A stretch of 64,000 nt of DNA, from the NCBI GenBank assembly GCA_030424865.1, contig JAUHVR010000017.1, positions 1 through 64,000 on the forward strand. Direction: 5' to 3'. How positions within the stretch are numbered: the first letter of the stretch is position 1; each line of letters starts with the position of its first letter. The DNA comes from Alphaproteobacteria bacterium. Its GTDB lineage: Bacteria > Pseudomonadota > Alphaproteobacteria > Rhodobacterales > Rhodobacteraceae. Below, one piece after another: positions 26,010 to 34,386 of the stretch. A model generated the notes under the pieces. It was not told the DNA's origin, made no database searches, and saw only the letters and a program-made list of their open reading frames with translations. The translations under genes were made by a program, and so were the position numbers.

Positions 26010-29000
26010 TCGATTTCGATCACCCCGCCGGGTTGCGCGGCCCGGGACTGACACAGGATCATCTGCCCCTCGCGCTGCGCCTTGGACAGCACAAAATCCC
26101 GGTGCTCAACCTCGCCCGAAATCACCCCGCATTTGCAGACCCCACAGATCCCGTCCGAGCATTTCACATCGACATGAATGCCGTTTTCGGCCAGCACATC
26201 GGTCGCGGTTTTGTCTTCTGGAACAACAAGTTCTCGACCATCTTTCAACCTTATGAAAAACGGGTGGTTCTCGTATTCCGGCACCTCTGGCACCGAGAAA
26301 TACTCCAGGTGCCGCGCCTCTTCCGGAAAGCCGTTGGCCTCGGCCGCCTCCAGCACCGAAGCCATGTAACGGTCGGGTCCGCAGGTGTAGACGTGCTGCC
26401 CGTCCTGATAGTCCGCAAGGATGACTGAAAGGTCAGCGCGGGTGTCTTCGTCCGAGATGTGGATGTGCACATTCTCTGACCACGCAACCTGGGTCAGGTC
26501 GGTCAGATAGGGCGCTGCGTCGCGTCGCGTTGCTGAAAAATGCAGCGCGAAGGGACGTCCGAGGGCGTGCAGCCGATGGGCAAAGGCGATCATCGGCGTG
26601 ATGCCGATGCCGCCGCCCATCAGGTAGGTCATGGTGGCGTCCTCGACCAGTTCGAAGTGGTTGATCGGTCGCGAGACAAAGACCCGCCGCCCCTCGGCAA
26701 AGATCCGGTGCAGCATCTTCGATCCGCCCCGGCCCTCATCCTCGCGCAGCACGCCGATCTGATAGACCGACCGATCCGCCGGATCGCCGGACATCGAATA
26801 CTGGCGCAGGAATTCGGGCACCACGACGATGTCGAGATGCGCGCCGGCAGTCCATGCGGGCAGGTCGGACCCATCCGGCGCGCGGAATTCGTATTTGGTG
26901 ACGGCATCGGTCATCGGCTCGACCTTGCTGACGATCAGCGGCAGCACAGGCGCGTCCTGCCCCGGTGGCGTGTAGACATGCAGGTGATCGTCTTCGCCGC
27001 GCTCGAGTTTCAGCTTGTAGGCATCGGCGGTGATCATGGCCTGATAGGCCTCGATCCCCGCTTCGCGGTCCATCGGAAAGGGATAGGGCCAGGGGTGCGG
27101 TGCCAGGTGGGCCGGGTAGACAGCAAGCGTCTGATCCTCGTAACGCAGGTCAAGATCGCGTTGCAAGCCTCTGCAGTTCAACGGTTTTCTGGCGGGTTTA
27201 TAGCCACCGTCTTCGTAAAGCTCGATATCCCACCACCATTTCTTGGTGTCGTTCAACCCCCCACGCCCCGCCATGTCATCAAGCCGCGCCAAGGCGGGCG
27301 CCGCTGCGGGAATGTTCGAGGCCGCCCAGCGGAACGGGGCCTCTGCAAACAGCCCTTCGAGGTTCCAGGGACAGGTCTTCATGCACCGCCCGCACATGGC
27401 ACCGCCTTCGGTCGTGATGCGGTAGGTCGCGCATTTCTGGCTGTCGCTCTTCCAGATCTCGTAGCCGTTGAACATCAGCTTCGGCCCGGCAGTGATTGCG
27501 CCCGAGGGGCATTCGCGCGCGCATTTGTTGCAGTTTTCGCAGAAATTCTGCAGGCCGAAATCGATGGGCTTGTCATGCGCCATCGGCATATCGGTGGTCA
27601 CCACGCCGGACTTGAGCCGGGGGCCCAGGTAGGGATTCAGGATCACCTCGCCGATCCGGCTGACCTCGCCCAAACCGCTGAGCAGCAGCAGGGGCGGTTG
27701 CAGAACCTCGCCGTCCATCACCGTGTGCGACTTGGCGGAATAGCCCAGGTTGCGGATCTGCTTGGCGATGACGCCACCCAGAAGCGAGAACCGCAGGTAG
27801 GCGCGCATTGATTGGGCGACGCTGATCCAGTCGTCGCCACTGGCGCCCTCCATGGTCTCGAACCCCTGATCGATGATCATCGAAATCGCCTGATCATGTG
27901 TGGGTTCGATGGGGGCCCCGGTGGCGTCGTGGCTGTACCAGGTCCAGTCGGGACAGCGCGAGATGCCGACGGCATCGACACCTAGGAAGTAACTGGCAGC
28001 CTTGATGTTTTCCGCGTTGCGCTGCGCGTCTGTAGGGCGGGATCCGTCGGGATCCGGCGCGCCGTTCTGGATCAGGACAAAGGCCCCAAGTGCGCGGCGT
28101 TGGGCATAAGACGGCGCGGATTTGCGGGCGTAGTAGCCACCCTTGGCGTTGTCCTGCAGGGCTTTGCCCATGTCGCCGAACTGCGCACGGGCGAACATGT
28201 CGGTGCGCTTGGGCACACGGGCCACACGCGGTTCGTCGATGTAGGTTGTTGGCGTCTCAACCCTCTTGAGTTTCTCGAAGGGGTGCGCGCCATCCACGAA
28301 GCGGCGGTTTCCATAGGCGTCGCGGTTGAGCGCGTTCTTGGCAAAACCGGCCCCCAGCCACCAGGCGGGGCCTTGGGTGCGGAACCAGGGTTGCTGCGAG
28401 GCGGGCGCAAGCGGCGCGTCGGGTGCGATATCAAGCGTGCAGGTCACGGCGGCGACACCAAAAGAGGTGCCCAGATAGGGCACGGTGACGGTGCCGTCCT
28501 CGACCGTGGCAAGACCCGAGGCGACGGTCAGCAGGTTCAGATCCACGTCCGAGGCGGTGGGCGCGTGAGATTTTGCGTCATACCCCAGCAGGCGGATGTA
28601 GTTTGCAATCACGCAGGCCGTTTCCGTGGCCCGCAGGCAGGCGCGGTGCGCCAGCGCATCGGTCAGCCAGTCGGTGCCGGGCTCGTCCGGGCGGATGTCA
28701 CGTGGGTTTTCATGAAGGAAAACAATGGCATGGCTGTGGCCCTGGATTGTGGAGGGCGGTGCCTCCATGCTTTCCTTGAGCTCGGCCATGATGACGTCGA
28801 TGCCAGAGGCCAGGGTCTTGGTCTGCCGGGTTTTCAGATCGTCGGCCAGCCGGTCGATGTCGGGGTTGGTGATCGGGTCTTGCAGGTGCGCGCCGTCGGG
28901 CAGGCGGCAGATGCCGACCATCGAGGCATCGTTGAAATAGCCGAACGCTTTCAAGTGGTTGGCGCGCTCGACCGGGTCCTCGGGGATGCCCGCCTTGACC

Positions 29001-29218
29001 TTGTTGATCAGCCCGTCACGCAGGGCGTCCATCATCGCCTGGTATTCGCCCATGGCATTGACGATGCTGTCGGGCGCCTCTGGGCGGCGAAAGGACAGGG
29101 GCTGCATGGCGGGCACGGCTCCAAGATCCGAACCTTCGGGCAGGCGCGCCAGGCGTTCAAGCGGGTAAGGGCCCATGTGCACGGGGCGTTTCCTGTCCGA
29201 GAAAAACCGAAGTCCCAT
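26003..29218 (-). CDS. Self-sufficient (catabolic-type) reductive dehalogenase fused to ferredoxin reductase and ferredoxin
   Basis: This 1071-residue protein has the layout of the oxygen-tolerant cytoplasmic reductive dehalogenases known from BhbA of Comamonas and the Nitratireductor pacificus enzyme. Residues 1 to about 550 form two related cobalamin-binding-type halves (GYDAKSHAPTASDVDLNLL near 210, GYSAKSHTVMDGEVLQPPLL near 485). Two [4Fe-4S] sites follow: CENCNKCARECP (about 559-570) and CGRCMKTCP (about 605-613) with CATYR before it. Residues about 715-975 are a flavin/NAD(P)H reductase (RQYSMSGDPADRSVYQIGV, YLMGGGIGITPMIAF, YTCGPDRYM). The C-terminus is a plant-type [2Fe-2S] ferredoxin (CSDGICGVCKCG, about 1018; LCQSRA). 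No Tat signal and no membrane anchor gene are present, unlike respiratory enzymes. It should remove halogen from an aromatic substrate using NAD(P)H and a corrinoid. Confidence 0.93.
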   Translation of the reverse strand: MGLRFFSDRKRPVHMGPYPLERLARLPEGSDLGAVPAMQPLSFRRPEAPDSIVNAMGEYQAMMDALRDGLINKVKAGIPEDPVERANHLKAFGYFNDASMVGICRLPDGAHLQDPITNPDIDRLADDLKTRQTKTLASGIDVIMAELKESMEAPPSTIQGHSHAIVFLHENPRDIRPDEPGTDWLTDALAHRACLRATETACVIANYIRLLGYDAKSHAPTASDVDLNLLTVASGLATVEDGTVTVPYLGTSFGVAAVTCTLDIAPDAPLAPASQQPWFRTQGPAWWLGAGFAKNALNRDAYGNRRFVDGAHPFEKLKRVETPTTYIDEPRVARVPKRTDMFARAQFGDMGKALQDNAKGGYYARKSAPSYAQRRALGAFVLIQNGAPDPDGSRPTDAQRNAENIKAASYFLGVDAVGISRCPDWTWYSHDATGAPIEPTHDQAISMIIDQGFETMEGASGDDWISVAQSMRAYLRFSLLGGVIAKQIRNLGYSAKSHTVMDGEVLQPPLLLLSGLGEVSRIGEVILNPYLGPRLKSGVVTTDMPMAHDKPIDFGLQNFCENCNKCARECPSGAITAGPKLMFNGYEIWKSDSQKCATYRITTEGGAMCGRCMKTCPWNLEGLFAEAPFRWAASNIPAAAPALARLDDMAGRGGLNDTKKWWWDIELYEDGGYKPARKPLNCRGLQRDLDLRYEDQTLAVYPAHLAPHPWPYPFPMDREAGIEAYQAMITADAYKLKLERGEDDHLHVYTPPGQDAPVLPLIVSKVEPMTDAVTKYEFRAPDGSDLPAWTAGAHLDIVVVPEFLRQYSMSGDPADRSVYQIGVLREDEGRGGSKMLHRIFAEGRRVFVSRPINHFELVEDATMTYLMGGGIGITPMIAFAHRLHALGRPFALHFSATRRDAAPYLTDLTQVAWSENVHIHISDEDTRADLSVILADYQDGQHVYTCGPDRYMASVLEAAEANGFPEEARHLEYFSVPEVPEYENHPFFIRLKDGRELVVPEDKTATDVLAENGIHVDVKCSDGICGVCKCGVISGEVEHRDFVLSKAQREGQMILCQSRAAQPGGVIEIDL

Positions 29219-29240
29219 GTCCTATATCCGCCCTGTGTCC

Positions 29241-29274
29241 ATCCCCGGGGCACGATAGCGCCATCACCGGGGAT
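29241..29274. promoter_or_regulatory. Inverted repeat in the dehalogenase/dctB divergent promoter region
   Basis: Arms atccccgg (29241-29248) and ccggggat (29267-29274) are an exact 8-bp inverted repeat with 18 bp between, in the only 91 bp between the dehalogenase start (29218) and the dctB-like start (29310). It could be a shared operator. The binding protein is unknown. Confidence 0.4.
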
Positions 29275-29309
29275 CGCAAACGCATGGCACGAAAATTCTT
29301 TTCATTCGC

Positions 29310-31058
29310 GTGATGATCGGCGATTTGAAAGGGATGCGACGTGTCTATCTTGGACTGGCCGCGCTGGCGGCATTGGCAGCAACGACAGGTATCTTCCTGT
29401 TGTCGCTCAGCTATTTCCAATCCGAGGAAATGTCCAAGGCAGCGGGGCGTTTGTCTCTGTACCGCTCGACCGTGACGGCCGAGCTCGAACGCTTTTCGCA
29501 TCTGACCTATGTTCTGGCCCGTGATCCCTTTGTGATCAGCGGTTTTGATGCAGAGGCCAGCGATGGGTTGAACACCCGTCTGGCGGCCTTTGCGGCCGAG
29601 GCGGAACTGGATGCGATCTATCTGATGCGGCCTGATGGTCTGACGATCTCGGCCTCGAACGCGGGGACGCCGGCCACCTTCCTGGGACAGAACTATGGGT
29701 TCCGGCCTTACTTCCAACAGGCGCTGGAGGGGACGCAGGGGCGGTTCTACGGGATCGGGGCCACGACAGGCCTGCCGGGCTATTTCATCTCGGACGCCGT
29801 GCGCAACGCCGCGGGCGATGTGCTGGGGGTTGTCGCGATCAAGATCGACCTGTCGAAACTGGAACAAAGCTGGCAGCAGTCGGGCGAGGCGGTGGTTCTG
29901 GCCAACAGCGACGGGATTGTGCTGTTGGCCTCGGACCCGGACTGGCGGTATCGGTCGCTTTTCCCGCTGACGGACGGGCAACGCGATGACATTCACGCCG
30001 CGCGGCAGTTTCCGGGGCAGGATCTGGCCCCGCTGGACTGGAAGACGCCAAACCTGGGACGGGCCGAGATCAACGGCACGCGCTGGCTGCATGTGACGGC
30101 CAGTGATCTGCCGCATGACTGGGCGCTGCATTACTTTGCCAGCGACGACCGGGCCGTGACGCGCAGCTGGCTTGTGACCGGCTCGGCGGTTCTGCTGGCG
30201 GGGCTCTTGGTGATCTTTTTCCAGATCCAGCGCACCCGGCGGATCGGGGCGGCGCTGCGACGGTCGGAACAGGAAGAGGCCGAGCTGCGTGTGGCCAACG
30301 ACCGGCTGGCGTTCGAGATCGAGGAACGGCGCACGGCGGAACGGCGCCTGAAGCGGACGCAGGGCGAATTGGAGCGCACCAGCCGATTGGCGGCATTGGG
30401 GCGGTTGGCGGCCTCGGTCACTCATGAGTTGGGTCAGCCGATTGCGGCGATGCGCAACCATCTGGCGGCGGCCGAGATCAGCGGCGGGGCAAGCCCCGCC
30501 CTACCGGGTCAGATCACATCCCTGGTCGAGCGCATGGAAGGCATCACGCACCAGTTGAAGTTCTTTGCGCGCTCGGGTGCCGAGGATTTTCAGACCGTGG
30601 ACCTGTGCGCCGCGGTCGAGGCGGCCTGCGCCCTGGTCGACACCAACGCCGAGGCCCTGGGGATCGAGATTGATCGCAACCTGCCAGACCATCCGCTGGA
30701 GCTGCGCGGCAGCCAACTGCGGGTTGAACAGGTGATCACCAACCTTCTGCGCAATGCATTGGACGCCGTCGAAGAGGTGCCCGACCCACAGGTTCAGGTG
30801 CGCGCCGGGCAAACCGATCACGCGGTCTGGCTGGAGGTGCGCGACACGGGGCACGGGCTGGGGGCTGCGACGCTCGCCGACCTGCAGGAACCCTTTATGA
30901 CCACCCGCGAAAGCGGGCGGGGGATGGGCTTGGGGCTTGCGATCTCGGCCGGGATCATTCACGACCACTCGGGCACGATGGAGGCGCGCAATGCCGACCA
31001 TGGCGGGGCGGTCTTTCTGGTGCGCTTCCCCCGCGCGGATCTGGAGGAGGAGGCCTGA
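29310..31058 (+). CDS. DctB-type membrane sensor histidine kinase
   Basis: A 582-residue sensor kinase: N-terminal membrane helix (about 12-32), a large periplasmic double-Cache/PDC-like domain (about 33-285, with NYGFRPYFQQALEGTQGRFYGIG and GYFISDAVRN typical of DctB), a second helix (about 291-310), a coiled coil, then the phosphoacceptor His in LAASVTHELGQPIAAMRNHL and the ATPase motifs NLLRNALDAVEE, DTGHG and GMGLGLAIS. DctB kinases sense C4-dicarboxylates; the ligand here may differ. GTG at 29310 and ATG at 29313 or 29334 are all possible starts. It is coupled to the regulator at 31062 and divergent from the reductive dehalogenase. A dispersed palindrome sits in frame at 30483-30504. Confidence 0.9.
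   Translation: MMIGDLKGMRRVYLGLAALAALAATTGIFLLSLSYFQSEEMSKAAGRLSLYRSTVTAELERFSHLTYVLARDPFVISGFDAEASDGLNTRLAAFAAEAELDAIYLMRPDGLTISASNAGTPATFLGQNYGFRPYFQQALEGTQGRFYGIGATTGLPGYFISDAVRNAAGDVLGVVAIKIDLSKLEQSWQQSGEAVVLANSDGIVLLASDPDWRYRSLFPLTDGQRDDIHAARQFPGQDLAPLDWKTPNLGRAEINGTRWLHVTASDLPHDWALHYFASDDRAVTRSWLVTGSAVLLAGLLVIFFQIQRTRRIGAALRRSEQEEAELRVANDRLAFEIEERRTAERRLKRTQGELERTSRLAALGRLAASVTHELGQPIAAMRNHLAAAEISGGASPALPGQITSLVERMEGITHQLKFFARSGAEDFQTVDLCAAVEAACALVDTNAEALGIEIDRNLPDHPLELRGSQLRVEQVITNLLRNALDAVEEVPDPQVQVRAGQTDHAVWLEVRDTGHGLGAATLADLQEPFMTTRESGRGMGLGLAISAGIIHDHSGTMEARNADHGGAVFLVRFPRADLEEEA
30483..30504. repeat. Small dispersed palindrome, copy 2 (inside the dctB-like gene)
   Basis: Arms ggcggggc (30483-30490) and gccccgcc (30493-30500), then ctac; it belongs to the same ggcgggg-N-ccccgccctac class as 14250-14271. 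It lies within the kinase coding region and is read through in frame as GGASPALPG just after the helix carrying the phosphoacceptor His, in a loop that can take small insertions. Confidence 0.75.
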
Positions 31059-31061
31059 CCC

Positions 31062-32399
31062 GTGAGTGACCAACCGTTTCGCGTCTTGATTGCGGATGAC
31101 GACAAGGCGATGCGCCAGTCCCTGGTCTCGCTGCTTGAGGCCGCGGGCTGGCAGACCGAGGCTGTGCCGCGCGCCGATCACGTGGCCGCGCGCGTGGCCG
31201 AGAACACGCCCGACGTGATCCTGTCGGATGTGCGGATGCCGGGCATGTCGGGGCTGGAGCTGTTGGCCTCGCTCAAGGGGCAGGCGGCACCGCCGCTGGT
31301 GCTGATCTCGGCCCATGGCGACATTCCGATTGCGGTGCAGGCCATTCGGGATGGGGCTTACAGCTTTGTCGAAAAGCCCTATGAACCGCGCCGCCTGCTG
31401 ACGATCCTGCAGCATGCCGCGGAACAGAACCGGATGCGGCGTGACAATGCGGTCTTGCGGCAGCGGCTGTTGAAGCTGTCGGGGCTGGACCGGGTCCTGT
31501 TGGGGCAATCCGAGGACATCAAGGCGCTGCGGCGCGACGTGGTCGATCTGGCGCAGACCGAAACCTCTGTGCTGATCCAGGGGGAAACGGGCACCGGCAA
31601 AGAGCTGGTGGCGCGCGCGCTGCACGATCTGGGCCCCCGGACCGATGCGCCGTTCCTGGCGCTGAACTGCGCGGCCTTGCCCGCCGAGGGGTTCGAGCGT
31701 CAGATGTTTGGCAGTGTCGAGGGCGGGCAGGGCACTCTGGCCGCCGCCCATGGCGGCACGCTGTTTCTGGACGAGGTCTGCGCCAGCCCGCTTGAGGTGC
31801 AGGCGAAACTCTTGCGGGTGATCGAAGACGGGCAGGTCTGGCCCGTTGGAGCCGCCGCGCCTGTGCCGGTGAACCTGCGCGTCATTGCGGCCACCAACGA
31901 GGACCCGGACAAGGCCGTTGCCGAAGGACGTTTCCGCGCCGATTTGCTGTTCCGCCTGAACACGATGGTTTTGGCAATCCCGCCACTGCGGCAACGGCGG
32001 GATGATCTGACCTTGCTGCTGACCCATTTCCTGCAGGATCAGGCGCGGGTCTACGAAATCGAGCCGCCGGACCTGTCGCCCGAGGACCTGTCCGCCCTGA
32101 TGGCCCATGACTGGCCCGGAAACGTGCGAGAGTTGCGATCCGTCGCCGAACGGCGGATCCTGTCCGCCCGGCGCGGCACCGGATCGATTGCCGCAGCGCT
32201 GCATCCCGACCAAGGCACCGAAGACGTGCCCGACACCCTGCGCGAGGCCGTGGCGGCCTTTGAACGCGAGTTGATCGGCAAGGCGATCCGTGCCCACCAA
32301 GGCCGTATGGATGCGGTGGCCGAGGCGCTGGGGATCGGGCGGCGTACGTTAAATGAAAAGATCGTCAAGCTGGGTCTCGACAAAGAGGCCCTGCTTTAG
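31062..32399 (+). CDS. DctD-type response regulator of the NtrC family, lacking the GAFTGA loop
   Basis: A 445-residue regulator: receiver domain (residues 6-120, Asp in ILSDVRMPGMSG, Lys in SFVEKPYEP), AAA+ domain (Walker A QGETGTGKELVARALH, Walker B GGTLFLDEV, LLFRLNTMVLAIPPLRQR) and a C-terminal Fis-type helix-turn-helix (MDAVAEALGIGRRTLNEKI). The segment between ALPAEGFERQMFG and AAHGGTLFLDEV is shortened and the GAFTGA motif that contacts sigma-54 is absent. It therefore probably does not act as a standard sigma-54 activator; Rhodobacter NtrC is a precedent. It starts with GTG after GGAGGAGG and is 3 bp from the kinase stop. Confidence 0.92.
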   Translation: MSDQPFRVLIADDDKAMRQSLVSLLEAAGWQTEAVPRADHVAARVAENTPDVILSDVRMPGMSGLELLASLKGQAAPPLVLISAHGDIPIAVQAIRDGAYSFVEKPYEPRRLLTILQHAAEQNRMRRDNAVLRQRLLKLSGLDRVLLGQSEDIKALRRDVVDLAQTETSVLIQGETGTGKELVARALHDLGPRTDAPFLALNCAALPAEGFERQMFGSVEGGQGTLAAAHGGTLFLDEVCASPLEVQAKLLRVIEDGQVWPVGAAAPVPVNLRVIAATNEDPDKAVAEGRFRADLLFRLNTMVLAIPPLRQRRDDLTLLLTHFLQDQARVYEIEPPDLSPEDLSALMAHDWPGNVRELRSVAERRILSARRGTGSIAAALHPDQGTEDVPDTLREAVAAFERELIGKAIRAHQGRMDAVAEALGIGRRTLNEKIVKLGLDKEALL

Positions 32400-32649
32400 G
32401 TCCCGGCTGTTCCTGGACTGCCGCTGTGCCGGATCGGCATGGTCTCTTGTTACGTTTGGCCCGGTGTCGCTGGGCGATCTTCGTGGGGCCCTTCGACACG
32501 GCAATTGCTGGACCACGCGCCCCGGGACCAAGAGTCTGCGGATGTCCGCAGGACGGAAAAACCCAGGCGCGCGGTTTTCTTCATATTCAAACACCGCGCA
32601 ATTGAGGATGCTGCGGACATGGATCTTGCATGACCTAGGGAGGAAACAC
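32400..32649 (+). promoter_or_regulatory. Leader and control region of the TRAP operon, with a 16-bp palindrome
   Basis: These 250 bases hold no gene. At 32536-32551 is a perfect palindrome, ctgcgga-tg-tccgcag, a candidate site for the upstream regulator or an RNA hairpin. I see no convincing -24/-12 (GG-N10-GC) promoter, in keeping with the missing GAFTGA loop of the regulator. The strong ribosome site GGGAGG of the dctP gene is at the end. Confidence 0.45.
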
Positions 32650-33660
32650 ATGCAAAAACTGATGAGCCGCACAATCGCGGTGGGCCTGGCCGCGTGCTTT
32701 GCGACCGAAGCGCTGGCGACCGAATGGAACGTCTCGTTGTGGGGCAAACGCCGCGCCTTTACCGAACACGTCGAAAAACTGGCGGAACTTGTCAGCGAAA
32801 AGACCGGCGGTGAGTTCACCTTGAACCTGTCTTATGGCGGCCTGTCGAAGAACCGCGAGAACCTGGACGGGATCTCGATCGGCGCGTTCGAGATGGCGCA
32901 GTTCTGCGCAGGCTATCACGCGGACAAGAACCCTTCGATCACCGTTCTGGAACTGCCGTTCCTGGGCGTGAGCTCGCTTGAGCAAGAGATCGAGCTGTCG
33001 ATGGCGGTCTACCAGCACCCCGCGACGATGAAGGATCTGGGCCGCTGGAACGCGACGCTGCTGATGCCGTCGCCGCTGCCGCAGTACAACATCGTCGGCA
33101 TCGGTGATGCGCCCACGACCCTTGCGGACTTCGAAGGACTTTCGGTCCGGGCCACCGGCGGGATCGGCGCTGCGATGAAGTCGATCGGCGCGGTTCCGAC
33201 CTCGATGTCGGCGACCGAGGTGCGTCAGGCGATGGACAGCGGCGTTGTCAAAGCCGTCAGCTTTGCTCCGCACGCGCATATGTCGTTCGGCACCATCGAG
33301 AACGGCACATGGTGGACCACCAACCTGAACCCCGGCACCGTTAACTGCCCGGTCGTTGTGAACAGCGACGCGCTGGCGGATCTGTCGGACGCACATCGTG
33401 CGGCCCTGCTGGACTCGGTTGACGAGGCGCTGGCGCATTACGTCGACAACTACAACAACAACACCATGACCAAATGGGGACCCGAGCTGGAAACACGCGG
33501 CATCGCCAGTGTGACCTTCTCGGACGCAGAAATTGCAGCCTTCAAAGAAGCTGCAGCGGCCCCGGCAGCGGCGGCCTGGATCGAGGCGAACAATGCCCGC
33601 GGCCTGCCTGCACAAGAGCTGTATGATCTTGTGACCGGCATGATCGCCAAAGGCATGTAA
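32650..33660 (+). CDS. TRAP transporter substrate-binding protein (DctP family)
   Basis: A 336-residue periplasmic receptor with a signal peptide (about residues 1-23, ending ATEALATEW) and a DctP fold: FTEHVEKLAELVSEKTGGEF, then the helix region LPFLGVSSLEQEIELSM, the LSVRATGG segment with the Arg that usually binds a substrate carboxylate, and VPTSMSATEVRQAMDSGVV. The substrate is an organic acid, possibly a halogenated one given the adjacent dehalogenase. It starts at 32650 with GGGAGGAAACAC before the ATG. dctQ and dctM follow. Confidence 0.92.
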   Translation: MQKLMSRTIAVGLAACFATEALATEWNVSLWGKRRAFTEHVEKLAELVSEKTGGEFTLNLSYGGLSKNRENLDGISIGAFEMAQFCAGYHADKNPSITVLELPFLGVSSLEQEIELSMAVYQHPATMKDLGRWNATLLMPSPLPQYNIVGIGDAPTTLADFEGLSVRATGGIGAAMKSIGAVPTSMSATEVRQAMDSGVVKAVSFAPHAHMSFGTIENGTWWTTNLNPGTVNCPVVVNSDALADLSDAHRAALLDSVDEALAHYVDNYNNNTMTKWGPELETRGIASVTFSDAEIAAFKEAAAAPAAAAWIEANNARGLPAQELYDLVTGMIAKGM

Positions 33661-33738
33661 GACAGGCCCTCCCGCGCGGCAGCACCCCGCCGCGCGGGAA
33701 CCTCTGTTGACTTTCAAACACTTGAAAGGAGGGACATC

Positions 33739-34386
33739 GTGGCCGGTGCATCCCTTGTGCTGTCGGACGACAGCCTGTTGTCACGCGTGGACCGCACGCT
33801 TTATCGATTGGAAGGGTACCTTGCGCTGATCAGCGGCCTGGCCGTGTTCAGCCTGATGATCCTGGCCGTTGTCTCGGTCAGTGGACGGAATTTCTTTGCC
33901 TCCCCCTTGCCGGGCTATGTGGACTGGATCGAGCAGATCATGCCGCTGATCGCCTTTATGGGCGTGGCCTATACCCAGCGCGACGGCGGGCACATCCGGA
34001 TGGACATCCTGGTTGGCCAGTTGCGGGGACGGGCGCTGCACATTGTCGAGCTGATCACAACCCTGCTGATCCTGGTGTTGATGGTCCTGCTGGTCTGGGG
34101 CACCTGGGCGCATTTCCTGCGCAGCTTTGATTTCGCCGCCCCGCTGTGGAGCCGCGACAGCACGATGGACATCGCGCTGCCGATCTGGCCTGCCAAGCTG
34201 ATCGTGCCGGTGGCCTTTGCCGTGCTCAGCCTGCGGCTTGGGTTGCAGGCCTGGGGCTATGTCCGTGCGATTGCGCATCCGACGGTGCCCGCGGTGGCAG
34301 TCCCAATGATCGCCGACGCCGCAACCCAAGCGGCCATGGAAGCTGACCAGCTGACCGGTCAGGAAAAGAAGGATGCGGGCCAATGA
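33739..34386 (+). CDS. TRAP transporter small membrane subunit (DctQ family)
   Basis: A 215-residue protein with four hydrophobic segments (about residues 30-52, 65-82, 105-128 and 148-168) and DctQ features: VSGRNFFASPLPGYVDWIEQ, AYTQRDGGHIRMDIL and PIWPAKLIVPVAFAVLSLRL. It is the small subunit that pairs with the DctM transport channel. The start is a GTG at 33739 with AAAGGAGG 6 nt upstream. The charged C-terminal tail is cytoplasmic. It overlaps dctM by 4 nt. Confidence 0.9.
   Translation: MAGASLVLSDDSLLSRVDRTLYRLEGYLALISGLAVFSLMILAVVSVSGRNFFASPLPGYVDWIEQIMPLIAFMGVAYTQRDGGHIRMDILVGQLRGRALHIVELITTLLILVLMVLLVWGTWAHFLRSFDFAAPLWSRDSTMDIALPIWPAKLIVPVAFAVLSLRLGLQAWGYVRAIAHPTVPAVAVPMIADAATQAAMEADQLTGQEKKDAGQ

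Noticed and set aside
30501-32300. A 599-codon open frame antisense to the dctBD-like genes
   Set aside because: Shadow of high-GC third positions; the translation is rich in Arg, Gln and Gly without any family motif, and the opposite strand encodes two certain proteins.
32611-32640. Possible sigma-54 promoter before dctP (tgg...ttgc)
   Set aside because: The GG and GC pairs are not spaced 10 bp apart, and the regulator lacks the motif needed for sigma-54 contact.
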